DNA of 64,000 nucleotides, from NCBI GenBank assembly GCA_030063045.1, contig JAQSEB010000147.1, positions 1,116,001 through 1,180,000 of the forward strand, in the 5' to 3' direction. How positions within the stretch are numbered: the first letter of the stretch is position 1; each line of letters begins with the position of its first letter. The position numbers and the translations under genes are program-made. This stretch comes from Pratylenchus scribneri. Its lineage: Eukaryota > Nematoda > Chromadorea > Rhabditida > Pratylenchidae. Under the pieces are notes generated by a model. The model did not search any database, was not told the DNA's origin, and saw only the letters and a list, made by a program, of their open reading frames with translations. Positions 20,941 to 32,000 of the stretch are shown in pieces.

Positions 20941-23649
20941 ATGAATGATACAACCATCAACACTACACAAATAAATCCAGTAAAATTCATCAATTAAATT
21001 TAAATTATTCATCCAATAAAATTACAGCTTTATTTGGAATATAAACAGCAGAATGACACCACCAATTTGCAATTCCTCTCTTTTGGAACCGCCTTTTTGT
21101 TTGGAGCAATTGGCATTGTTGGAATAATTTTAAACGGCACAATCTGCTATATTAGCGTCAAATACAGGTGTGGATGGTTTTTTAAATTTATAATTAATTA
21201 AAAAACAAGAATGGAACTTTTCAAGCCTAAGAACTTTTCAAATTAGAAATTCTGATTAGATTAACGTATTTTTTCTATTATAAGCCCACTCTCTAATAAA
21301 AGCCCCTACTAGAGAGTCTCTGAGTGTGAAATAAAAGCCCACTATCTAAAGGAAAGCCCAATCTCCAATAGTAGCCAATCCTATCACAAATTTTTGTTAA
21401 AATTCACCTATTTTAGATAGAAATTAAGTCGGATTATGCATTTTTGCCGCCCAAAGATTTAGAAAAGCCCTCAACTAGAAGGGTCTTCTTATAATAGCCA
21501 ACACTATATAGAGGATCGCTTACGAATGGAGCATAAAAGATAAAATAAAGTAATTGTATTTATCAAAATTAATTTCTGCCATTAATATTTAAAATTTCTC
21601 TTAGATTTCTACATCCAATCGTACACTCCAAAACGGGCATTTTGATTGCATTGAATTGTTTATTCGAAATACTCCATCAATCAGGCTATATTATTAATTT
21701 CGGAAAGATACTAACAATGGGCACTAAATTTATTTCCTTCCAATTGGCCATGCGCATTCATGCCCTTACATTGATTGGCATTTTTGCGACAGTTATAATG
21801 CTATTTTCTTTGAGTGCCGATCGACTTTTTGCCATTCTTTTTCCAATATTGTATTCCATGATTATTATTTTAATGAGACTGAGATTTTTAGAATTTTAAT
21901 TATTTTTTAATTTGATGAGAAAAGCACTTGAATAACATTTTTGAACATTTATTTCATTTTTTTGGCTTTAATTATTTTCACCTATTTTACCTATATTGGC
22001 AATTTTTTGAGAGAAAATTTCATTATAAAAATATAATAAAAAGCCAAAAATTACCTATCCTATTTCGTGGTTTTCAAACCTATTTATTGCAAATTTCACT
22101 TGAAAACTAAAAAAAGTTGTAGGCAGATATTTTGCAATATTTGCAAACTAAAAATCCCAGCATTAATTATAAAATTAATAATTTACATATTTATTCAAAG
22201 CTATCGAAATGCCAATACATGGAATTATATTATGGGCCATTTCCTGTTCATTTTTACCATTTCCCTTTATAATTGCTACGTGATGATCCGTGCCTCAATC
22301 CAATATCCGGATTGGATGGCCAACGGGGCAGTGACTGATTTGTTCACTATTCCCAGGATTGAAACGGTTTTTTTCGTGAATGCTGCAATCATATTTATGG
22401 CCATTTGCTCATATATTTTCGTTGGCATTATCATAACATGCAAAATAAGTCAGTGAAAAATTATTGATTATTTGATGCTTGGACAAATTAATTTTATTAG
22501 CTAATCAACTAAATTAAAAATAGCCCAATATAAATATATATATATATGTAACGGGTAATATTGGGAATTTGCTAATTCCGGAATTATCAGGTTTTCAGGA
22601 TGATGGATGGACCAGCTAATTTTGGAAATCTCGGTCTCTAGACTTTGTATAGATTCGATAATGAATACAAATAGGACCCGGCATGGTCGATTTAGTATAA
22701 AAAAATTTTTGATTTCAAAATGATATGGCTTCTTTTAAAAAAGTGAAGCATTTTTAAACCAAACCAGTTACCGTTTAGTAACTTTTGCCTAGACAAATAT
22801 TTCAATTCTGTTAAATGAAATTTTCATATAATAAAACGACAATGACGAGTTGAATGAGCCTATTCTCCAGTCTTTGAGTTTCCTTGAATCCTAGATTTAC
22901 TTAATTAGCTATTTCCGGAATTAGTCAATATCGAATATATAATAAATTTAAAAAAAAATGTAAATTTGTCAAATTAAAGAAGTAATAATATGCGAAGTGT
23001 CGGTCGATAGAAAATAGCTTTATTCAGAAGTGGAAATAACAATTGGTGGTATTTTGGGAATTGGGATTAAGACTGAGAAAGAATGAGACAATGACAAGGA
23101 AAATAGGGAGCTTAAATAGTATTATTACAATATGAAAAAGGGATAATAGGAGGTACAGTATATTACAATTACAAAACAACAATATACAATATAATACAAA
23201 ACAATCAATATCATCTCATTATTACAAAGATGCGAATGCCAACAACGAGAATTTGCGCAAATTATATCGTTCAATTTTCATAATTGTCTTCATCAACATT
23301 GGCGGATATTTCTTTGTTAACTTGATAGCCTTTTTGTATTTGTTTTCCAATGCTTCGACCATTTGGTTTATTCATAATTTGTCCATAATTGCAGTGAATA
23401 TTGCGGCCGCTTCGAATGCCCCAATACTTTTCTTAAATAGGTGCGCAATTCCATTAATTAAATTAATTAAATAAATATTTTAGTTCTGAATACCATGAAA
23501 TATTTTTGAAAGAAATTAAACGAATCAAATATGCATTTTTCAAATTGATTGGACAAAAACAAATCCATCCACAAATAAGTAAAATAAAAGTTGTGAATGC
23601 CAACAAAATCACAACTAATATTGAACTTTCAAATTACCATAATTATTAA
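20941..23649 (+). CDS. SRSX-like 7TM chemoreceptor, 6 exons, 349 aa
   Basis: Exons: 20941-20979, 21028-21167, 21605-21850, 22201-22448, 23230-23440 and 23484-23649. They total 1050 bp with phases consistent. The N-terminus carries three N-x-T sites. TM1: LFGAIGIVGIILNGTICYIS. Exon 3: HSKTGILIALNCLFEILHQ (TM2) and MLFSLSADRLFAILFPI (DRL motif, end of TM3). Exon 4: MGHFLFIFTISLYNC (TM4) and a loop RASIQYPDWMANGAVTDLF, closely matched by the receptor at the window end. Exon 5: VNIAAASNAPILFLN (TM7). The last exon starts SSEYHEIFLKEIKR, where H replaces the usual R. Intron 2 holds a degenerate TACCGTATT MITE and intron 4 a foldback element. The exon 5 acceptor (ACAAAG|AT) is the weakest boundary. 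Confidence 0.84.
21261..21552. mobile_element. degenerate MITE of the TACCGTATT family
   Basis: Left end TTAACGTATTTTTTCTATTA then TAAGCCC. Right end GCATAAAAGATAAAATAAAG. Interior runs of AAAGCCC/AAGCCCACTC match the element at 11500-11720. It lies in intron 2 of the receptor at 20941. Confidence 0.55.
22538..22945. mobile_element. foldback element of the TATATGTTRCG family
   Basis: The left end TATATATATGTAACGGGTAA is followed by ATTGGGAATTTGC. The interior GGAAATCTCGGTCTCTAGAC and GGCATGGTCGATTTAGTATA, and the right part CGACAATGACGAGTTGAATG, match the arms of the 24596-25018 copy. It occupies most of intron 4 of the receptor at 20941. Confidence 0.65.
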
Positions 23650-24595
23650 TATATTTACCACTGTATTAGATGATAAAATCAGAAGAAGTGAAGATTCATG
23701 ATAATCAACTCTTCGATTCCACAATATTCAAATATTTTATTAATCAAATTCAAATAAATTTAAAGAAAATATTTATTAGATCATTAATTTTTAATAGTTC
23801 AATTATTGTTCTTCATTTTAATATTTAATTATCGATTATATTTTATTTAGATGGTGATTAATAAATACAAAAATGACTTCGTGAAATTTTGTACATTAAC
23901 CAATAATATCAGAGTAATATTTAAATTAAGGAAATTAATAAAAATTAAAATTCTTTCAAATCAATTTATTATGTTCCTTTAAGAGTATATTTATAGCAAC
24001 AAAAATGGCCTCAAAGTTACATTAATTTCTTTTGTTTTCAAAAAAAAAATATCGCCAAAAAAAGTTGCTATTTTTAGCCTTTTTAATGATTTCAATTTTC
24101 AAAAGAAAATAAGGATAAAATTTTGCCAAAATTCTAACTTAGCCAAATTTTTCACTACGCCGCCATATTTGGGCTAAATTTTTCACTGCGCGAACATTAA
24201 TTTTGGGCTAATGCTGTTGACATTTATATACCATTCGATGTATTTTTCTTTCAGATCTATAAATCGGTATAAGATTTGTAGAGTCTAAAACCGGTTTATT
24301 AGAATAAATTTAAATTAATGTCCAATTTTCAAAACGCCTCTCAACCGTTGATCGTAGAATGACTTGATGAGTGCGGGCGCAAAAGTCGTGTTGATGAGTG
24401 ACAAACTTTTAGTGGCAAAAAATAAGGAGGCAATTGATAGGGCTCATCAGGATTCGGTGGGCAAAATTTGAAACGAAAAGTCAGAAACAAAAATGAAATT
24501 TAGTTCATTTTTAATAATTATATTAAATAGAAATGATTAAATAATATTCATTTTTGGCAAAGTATCCAAAATGTCGGACCGAATTTTTGATGTCG
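23650..24595. other. intergenic, nothing recognised
   Basis: AT-rich sequence between the receptor stop and a foldback element. I see no coding pattern and no tandem repeat. Confidence 0.6.
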
Positions 24596-25018
24596 ATGTA
24601 TATGTTGCGGGCATTATTGGGAATTGGGCATTCCCGGGAATGCCCGGCCGGGCAATTTCGGGAATCTCGGCTTCATGTCATCGTACAGACTCGAGAGTAG
24701 GCTCAATCGACGCGGCATGATCGATTTACTATATTAAATTTCAATTACAGACCCCTAAACCCTAATTTATGCCCCTAAACCCTAGCCCAAAGCCCCTAAA
24801 ACCCATGCCGCCCTGAACCATAACCCTAACCCTAACCCTAGCCCATAATTCGGTCTGTAATTGAAATTTCATATAGTAAATCGACTATGACGAATCGAAT
24901 GAGCCCACTCTCGAGTCTGTACGATGCCTAGAAGCCGAGATTCCCGAAATTGCCCAGCCAAAAACCCTGGGCAATCCCAGTAATGCCCAATTCCCCATAT
25001 TGCCCGTAACATATACAT
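24596..25018. mobile_element. 423-bp foldback MITE, best family copy
   Basis: Terminal inverted repeats ATGTATATGTTGCGGGCA (left) and TGCCCGTAACATATACAT (right). Almost the whole element folds on itself: CTCGGCTTCATGTCATCGTA pairs with the TACGATGCCTAGAAGCCGAG region, and GATCGATTTACTATATTAAA with TTTCATATAGTAAATCGACT. The loop contains CCTAAACCC/CCCTAA runs (24821-24840). Related copies are at 18.7, 22.5, 25.5 and 40.9 kb. Confidence 0.85.
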
Positions 25019-25296
25019 TGCCAATTTGGCTTGGTTGATTTTCCTTAAAAATACTATTACGGATTCTGATATGAGATTAATTAAATAGAAATATATGTGT
25101 TTTTGGAAGTAAACAATATTTATCATGCAGGTTTGTTTTGAAAATCACTAGTGTATAAATGTATATCCCATCCGAAAATGTGAAAATTTGAGAAGATAAA
25201 TAAAGCTCAAGATTGACAGGTCATAATAATTTCCAGAGAAATTCAGCGCATATCCGATCACTTCATTTCGTTGTATTTCTCCTTTTTTCCTTCTGA

Positions 25297-25992
25297 TCAG
25301 TCCTCTTTGAAGCAACACCACATTCCATAGCAGTAGCCAAAACAGACGCCAAGAAATTTGGCAATTCCTTTAAAAAGATTATTTACTATCCGCATCGCAT
25401 AATAGTTTAGGCCTATAAAATAAATGTTGTGCAAAAATACAAAGAAAAATACTTAATGTTACTTTTAATATTGGAAATTGTTTAACCAACGAATTATTTA
25501 ACCAATTTAAGTTTTTTTTTTGTGGAAATCTCGGCTTCATAATTTCATACAAATATTTTCAATTCCGCATGCTCGATTTTAGTCTATATGAAATTTTAAT
25601 TTAGACATAAAAAGTTTAAACATTTTTAAAATGTGTTTTGTTTTGCTAACTTTTATGCAAAAAAAACTTAGTACCGGGGTCTGATAATTTAAAATTCATT
25701 TATTAAATCGACTTTTCCCAAATGAGCCTCTATTCTCGAGTAAATATAAAATCTGTAAAGCAAGATTCCCAAAATTAATCAGCCTTTTATAGTTTATTCC
25801 CCAGAATTATCAGTAAAACATACCAAAAAGGCCTAATCTAATCAAGCTGACTGGAATACCATAAATGATGAATAGAATCACAATGACAATATCGTACAAC
25901 AATTTAGCAATTTCGTTTTGAGCATCAATTTCCACTATTTTCTTCACCACCAATGCCAATTCGTAGTTTAAGCAACCGGTACTCGGAATCAC
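25297..25992 (-). pseudogene. remnant of a membrane-protein gene (last two exons)
   Basis: The last exon, 25412-25297, reads LNYYAMRIVNNLFKGIAKFL then GVCFGYCYGMWCCFKED and a stop. It joins in frame (G|GC) to an upstream exon ending at 25824, which reads GCLNYELALVVKKIVEIDAQ.. with one hydrophobic segment LLYDIVIVILFIIYGIPVSL. Going upstream the frame runs into a TGA before the only good acceptor (TCTCCAG near 26023), and no further exon was found. I do not recognise the family. It is either a broken gene or one whose 5' exons I missed. The intron holds a degenerate foldback element. Confidence 0.4.
25530..25795. mobile_element. truncated foldback element
   Basis: GTGGAAATCTCGGCTTCATA on the left and AGCAAGATTCCCAAAATTAA on the right correspond to the inner arms of the 24596-25018 family, with CTCGATTTTAGTCTATATGA and TATTAAATCGACTTTTCCCA between. 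The outer TATATGTTRCG ends are missing. It lies in the intron of the membrane-protein remnant. Confidence 0.55.
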
Positions 25993-26675
25993 AATGTTGA
26001 ATCAAATGGTTATGTAGCTGGAGAAAAAGTGAGGTGAAAATAATTCATAAAATTTTTTTCTGAAATGGCGATATTTATGTTATTTATGCTTTTTTGGTAT
26101 CACTTAAAACAACAATTGTTTTTGGTTTATCGTACTTATGTTCTGACATTTGCGGCCCCCCCCCCCCCCAATTTTTGCACATATTTTTAATTGTCTTATT
26201 TAGGTTAAGATTAAAGTTTATCTTAAGTTTAAAACTAGCGGCTTTAAGGATTAGGGTTTAGGATTCGGAAGATGATGCTTATGTATAGGTTAGGATTAGG
26301 TTCACGATCGAAGTATGAACCTGCTGGAAAATAATGACAGAAAAAACGAAAAAGATTAGCAAAAAAAATAGGCGGCTCATTTATAGGGAGAGCAAATGAC
26401 GGGTAACCCATTCATAAAACACCAATGGATAGATCTCATTCAGAGTTCAGACTCAATGAATATGATATATAATTTGCAGATTTCTTTTGATAAAAATTAA
26501 TAGTTAATAGTATTAGAAGGTTTAAATATATTTTAGTTTTCTGATTCAAAACTAAGTTAGACTTGGTTAAATCTAAGTGAAAACATTATCAAAAGATGCG
26601 TTTTGATGAGATCTATTGATTGATGAATCATGATTCATGAGTATAAGGTTTATGGATCTGAGATAAATCTCTGAA
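25993..26675. other. spacer with poly-C tract
   Basis: Contains a run of about 14 C at 26157-26170. The segment at 26390-26470 (AAACACCAATGGATAGATCT) weakly resembles foldback-family arms. No coding pattern seen. Confidence 0.5.
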
Positions 26676-27467
26676 TCACAAAAACTGCTCATCATAAAAA
26701 ATGCCTCTTAACCAACTTTCACATTCCAATTTCCAACTCACCAGTCGTTCAACAACATGTTTTTGTAATTTATTACGTTGAACATTTTTGAAGTTGGCAG
26801 AAATCTTCTGGGACACTTGCGCCTCAATCTTTTTCACTTCTTCATTAGAAAGATTGTGTCGCGCCTGCGCCTTCAGCGCATTCATGTAATGGATGGCGAT
26901 ATTGTGCATCTCTTCGATTTGTTTGCGAATTGTCGCCTCATCATGCTCTTGTAAAATTGCGGAAAATTTTGTCTGAATTTCTTGGTTCCAAAGGCAAATT
27001 TTCCGGATTGATTCACTTTCTTCCCTAGCTTTATTCCAAATTTCAAATATTTCATCCCATTTTTTCTGAATTGATTCCTCTTCTTCCGTAGCTTTATACC
27101 AAATTCTTCTAAATATGTCATCCCATTCTTTCCGGATTGATTCCTTTAGTTCCTTATTAGCTTTATTCCAAACTTCAAATATTTCATTCCATTTTTTCCG
27201 GATTGATTCATTTTCTCTCTTTTCTTTCTCAGCTTGAGTCAAAAATAAATCAAATATTTTTTCATGTTTGTTCCGGATTGATTCCTTCCAAATTCCTTCA
27301 AATATTTCATCCCATTTTTCCCGAATTGGTTCCTTTTCTTCTTCAGCTTTACTCCCAATTCCTTGAAATATTTCATTAATCCAAATCCCTTCAAATATCA
27401 CATCCCATTTTTTCCGGATTGATTCCTTTTGTTCCTTACAATTAGTCTCAATTCGCTGTGAGGCCAT
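26676..27467 (-). CDS. Trp-rich degenerate repeat protein, 263 aa, single exon
   Basis: An open frame of 263 residues starts at the ATG at 27467 and ends at 26676. About the first two thirds is seven degenerate repeats of 16-31 residues with the consensus ESIRKKWDEIFEGIWNKAEE: conserved ESIR, a W four residues later, IFE and a second W, separated by Glu/Lys-rich spacers. The remainder (NQEIQTKFSAILQEHDEATI.. to ..VERLVSWKLECESWL) is predicted helical and charged. There are no signal peptide and no membrane segment. I do not recognise the family. The regular phase and absence of stops in a 79% AT region argue that it is coding. It begins 42 bp after the stop of the next upstream ORF on the same strand, so it could be a downstream exon set or a cotranscribed gene. 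Confidence 0.55.
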   Translation of the reverse strand: MASQRIETNCKEQKESIRKKWDVIFEGIWINEIFQGIGSKAEEEKEPIREKWDEIFEGIWKESIRNKHEKIFDLFLTQAEKEKRENESIRKKWNEIFEVWNKANKELKESIRKEWDDIFRRIWYKATEEEESIQKKWDEIFEIWNKAREESESIRKICLWNQEIQTKFSAILQEHDEATIRKQIEEMHNIAIHYMNALKAQARHNLSNEEVKKIEAQVSQKISANFKNVQRNKLQKHVVERLVSWKLECESWLRGIFYDEQFL

Positions 27468-27508
27468 TGTCCTTTGCCTGTGTGGGATATGCCCGTAGGA
27501 GAATTGGC

Positions 27509-27859
27509 TTATAAGCCCAGCAGAGGCTGGCTTTCTTCAAAATCATCCTCATGATCATTTGCCTCCATTTTAAACATTGATGGATTCGACGTCTCACCAG
27601 CTGAATGTTGTTGTCCAGCAAGTACATTTTGGCAGTCGAAATATTCATCAATTGTGGCCACAACTTTTCGGTTCAATTGGCGAACAGCAGCAAACACTTC
27701 ATCCATTGTTGGCTTATTTTGGCAAAATCCTATTTCGAATTTTAAATAAATTTGATACAAATATTTTGATACCAACCGAAGGTTTCCATTACTGCTGAAA
27801 TAGGCGACGACAAACAAAAATTTACTATACAACAGCAGGCTAATAAATAACAACGGCAC
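27509..27859 (-). CDS. 3' part of an unidentified membrane protein
   Basis: The frame opens PLLFISLLLYSKFLFVVAYF, a membrane segment or signal anchor. A likely intron follows (donor at AGCA|GTAATGG, acceptor AAATAG|GATTTTGC, phase 1). The next part reads FCQNKPTMDEVFAAVRQLNR, then KVVATIDEYFDCQNVLAGQQ, and an acidic tail DHEDDFEESQPLLGL ends at 27509. The terminal ESQPLL looks like an acidic dileucine sorting signal of the DE..LL type, which would point to an endosomal or lysosomal membrane protein. Upstream exons probably exist in 27.9-28.1 kb (frame with MATYTMDRSQTTYLKILAFI) but I could not join them. Family unknown. Confidence 0.4.
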   Translation of the reverse strand: MPLLFISLLLYSKFLFVVAYFSSNGNLRLVSKYLYQIYLKFEIGFCQNKPTMDEVFAAVRQLNRKVVATIDEYFDCQNVLAGQQHSAGETSNPSMFKMEANDHEDDFEESQPLLGL

Positions 27860-29085
27860 ATTTTCTTTTATGAATGATTATTCGATAAATATCTCTATAT
27901 TTGTACGGTACGGAATTATGTTTTTATAGAAAAAGATGCTATAAAGTATAAATATGAATATGCCATTTATTTCAATGTCATATTTGGCCATCTTGATAAA
28001 TGCCAATATTTTTAAATACGTTGTTTGTGACCTATCCATGGTATATGTTGCCATTGGGCTTACTAATATTTTGTATAAAATCAGAACATCAGAATATAGG
28101 GAAATAAAATCAGAACAGAGAGAAATAAGGAATTGAAAAATCAGTTTCAACCCTGGATTTGAGTACGAGTAGGAATGCTCAATACAGAATCAAAATGGTG
28201 AGGAATTCTGTTTCGTGAGAGCGAAAGTCAGGCCCGAAGTAGGGGGAATAATAAAATTAAAGCTTAATTTTTGTAAGAATGACCCAATTTCATGAAAATA
28301 GCTTCATTTTATGCCATTGCCAACATCAAAAATACACACTGAACATTTTATGCTGTATTTCTCCCATAACTATCCTTCACATTTTTCTCTCTCCGCCTGT
28401 ACCAAACAATTTCACCACTTATTTGCTATTCCAATCCACCGTCCTTTAGTATTTCTCTCTAATATTTTCCCATATTTCTCTGAATTTACATTCCATCATT
28501 GTCCATATTCCCTAAGTGATTTGGCCAACCTGCTAGATGCCCGATTTGGCCTCTTCCACTCATAGGCCTTATGCCAAGGCATTCTACCTTCCACAATCAT
28601 TCCAATCCTATACTACTCCAATGGCCCATTCCCATTCACAATTTAGATTATCCAATCTCAATTTCCCTCACTCTGTCCAGAGCCCTTATTATCGATCATT
28701 TGATTTTAGGCCAATATGCCCCTACCCCATAAGCTTTTCCATTAACAGCTATTCAATTTCCATTAAAGCAATAACAAAATCAAAAACAAACTATATTTAT
28801 GGCCATCCGAAATAGGGCTGGAAGCGGAACTCAAAAAAATCGGAACGGAATTTTCTTCGGAATCGGAATTTTAAAATTTTTTATGAGTATTTTGAATTGT
28901 ACCTTCTACATTCATAAATCTACCTCTCTTTATTTTGATTAAATTCAAAATTTAATAATTTTTTAAGTTATCTGATTCGACCTAGAAAATTCAATGCAAT
29001 TAAATAATGTTTTGAAAATTTTTTATCAAATATTTTATATTAAAAGTTGATGAAATTAAAATAATTTTTTACAAATTGAAGGAAT
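27860..29085. other. intergenic with possible 5' exon and hAT-like end
   Basis: Possible 5' coding sequence for the ORF at 27509 lies at about 27890-28130 (-). From 28250 to 28810 the DNA is less AT-rich, with open frames on the plus strand but no codon-like structure. At 28814, TAGGGCTGGAAGCGGAAC begins a run of CGGAACGGAA/CGGAATCGGAA words like a hAT-type subterminal region, but no second end was found. Confidence 0.45.
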
Positions 29086-32000
29086 TTAATATAGTACAAA
29101 AATGATTAGAATTGGGAATGAAAGTGCCAAAATGTTGAATAAAATAATTGGGATGGTGCCGGTGGAAAACCTTTGCGCGCCATTTTCCCTCGTCAATTCC
29201 ATTTTGTCTTGATGCCGTTTGGCGTCATAGCGATATGGCTTAAATTTATAAAATTTAAAGTTAAAATTTATTAAATATTTATTACAAAAATAAATAAAAT
29301 AATTTAATATAATTTATTCTAAATAAACTAAAATTATTTGAAATATCATTATTCTGCTCGTTTCTCAAAATATTTTTCAAAAAAAATTTATTTTTAAATA
29401 AAAAATTTTTGAATATCAATTTTTAATTTTTTTTTACCTCCACAACAATATCTTTGAGATCAGCTGGGAATTGGTCGACCACATGAATTCGGCCGCCCAT
29501 TTGATAATTGTTTGAACTCTGTAAAATTAAATTAAATTATTTATTTTTCTATTAATATTTTATTAGTCTGTGATTTAGACAGACACAATATTATATTGTA
29601 TAGGTCAATGGCTTATAATTTATTTCTTTTTAAATTAATTTTTTAAAATATTTTTTTAACAATTTTGATGCGAAAATGTTTTGGCATATTTCCCTATTAT
29701 AGAAAAGAATTTTTTGATATTTTAAATTTTTTATAAAATAATATTTACTGCATAATAAAGTGTATTTGGTGTCTCTGGCCCAGGTGTGAATGTCAAGAAT
29801 GCCGCCTGATCCGATTCATCGCATTCAAGCCTAAGAAAATAAATTAATTAAAATTTAATATAAAATTTTGTCGAAAATTTTGATAAGACAAATTCTTAAA
29901 TTTTATATCAATTTATAAAAATAATTTGCTTGATTTAAATTCAATTTAAATTACATGATTTTTAATTAAATTTACAGTTTTTTATTTGTTTATTTCATGC
30001 ATAAAAATTTTTAAATAAAAATAAAAATTTTGATATTCTTCTTAAAAATTATAAATTTATTATTATCATACTGATATTATATTTTATAATTATTTTAATA
30101 TATTTATTTCACCTCAATGTGTCCCGAAAATCAACAAATGCATTGAATGATTCCGCATTGATGTCACTCATTTCCACCCAACGGCAAAGACGGCCATGTG
30201 CTTCTTGCGTGAATTTCCTTGTATTCTAAAAAATTGTAATAATATTTAATTTATTATTTTTGTCACCCTTTGTTCGTCTACGCTCAATTTGGAATATCCT
30301 CCATAGGCATTGTCCGTCAAATAAAGTGGGTTATTAAATTCGGGTACAGAAACATTTTGACCGCCTTCCACACTATTAAAAGTTTTTTATGGAAATTTAA
30401 TTATTATAAATTAATATTAATTAATATTAAAATATTATTATTTTGCATACATGAATGTATAGGTGATGCCTCGTTTCAAATATAATTCCGCCAAATAGCC
30501 ATTCACATACCAAACAAATTTTGGAGGTCTGGCAACACCCATAATTGACTAAAAAATTTAAATTAAATATATTTATTTTAATAAAATTAAATTTATTTTA
30601 TTAAATACTTTTCTCACTCACTTTATAGCCATTTTTGCCACCGGGTGGGCCAAGTTGGAAAGTGAAATTCAGCTGTGATTCGGTGCCCAACAAATTGCTG
30701 GCATGCCAAATTTTATTATCGGACATTTCCAATTCTTCTTCGAACTAAATATTTTAATTTGGACAAAAATAGTAAAAAAAATATAAATTTTTTATTAAAT
30801 AATAATTTTTGCTGTGATTATTCCAGGAAAATTAATTTTATTTTTAATTATATTTTTAAATATATTAAATTATGAATTTATTTACCCGATTCGGCGGTGG
30901 AACAAATGGTGGAATCATTGGTGAAATATTCCTAATGAAAATATGGCCATAGTCAACTTCGAAACGAAGGCAATAAACCTATAATTAAATTGTAAATTAT
31001 CATAAAAATATTTAAAATTATATTTAATATTTTCCTTACCGATAGCCAATCGATGTGTTGGACATCATGTCCTTCGGGCAATTCCACATAAATATCTTTG
31101 CCGCCCGTGTAGCGCTCATTCATTGGCGAAATCCTGGAATTTATTTTACATTTTTAAAGTTTCAAAATATTCGTTCGAAAAAATAAAATTTTTCTTCATC
31201 CAAAAAATTATTTTTAATATTTTTACAATTTTAAAAATCCAAATATTTATTCTTCTTTCAATCAAATATTTAGGAATATTTTTATTTTTAATAAAAATAT
31301 TTTAAAAAATTTTAAAAATTAAATAAAACAAATATATTTTTAAAACAAAATATTTAATTTAATATTTTTTATAAAAAATTTTCCTCACATTTCGAATGTG
31401 TCCCTGCCCCGTATTGCGGCTTTCACGCCGGCCTCCTTGCTAACATTCAGCCCTCGTCCCACAAAGAAATAGCCATCCGGCGCTTTATCCCCTTGGAAAA
31501 TGAAGCCAAAAATTTTGATTGTTCTCGTGTCCAAAATTTGGATTGGTCCGGATTGAACCTAGCGAAAAAAATATTTTTAGTCAAAAATAAATTTATTAGT
31601 ATTATAAATTTACATCATATCTTGTGCCATGCAATTCATCCGGAAGCAATTGTGTCCTTGGCACAATCAAATTGTCCGGAATTCGCTGAAAAATAATTCA
31701 AAAATAATTAAATTAATTTATTAAGGAATTTTTAAAATAATTTATCGTTTAATTTTAATATATTACCGTAATCCCCAAAATGTTATCCCCATTCAGTGAG
31801 AAGAGACTCAAACTGCGGAATTCATTGATTCGAAGTTGTTCGCCCTCAAATTCTGGCAAAATCAATAAAATTTGCTGGCCTGAACGATATTGGCCAATTG
31901 GCGAGAGACTAAAAATTAAATAAATTTTATTTAAATTTTTTTTAAAATTTTTATAATTTTACCCGTATTCAAATGTTCGCAATCGAATTCCCTCTCGAGT

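Noticed and set aside
22960..23229. Possible solo LTR in the receptor intron, with GAGCTTAAATAG also seen near 37047
   Set aside because: Only a 12-base match between the two places, with no paired ends or target duplication visible.
24808..24845. Telomere or interstitial telomeric repeat
   Set aside because: Only a few degenerate CCCTAA units inside the loop of a dispersed foldback element, and nematode telomeres usually use TTAGGC.
27954..28136. Plus-strand ORF containing TSEYREIK, reminiscent of the receptor SEYR ending
   Set aside because: No TM7 NAPIL motif at the right spacing and no joined upstream exons. The minus-strand frame over the same DNA looks more protein-like.
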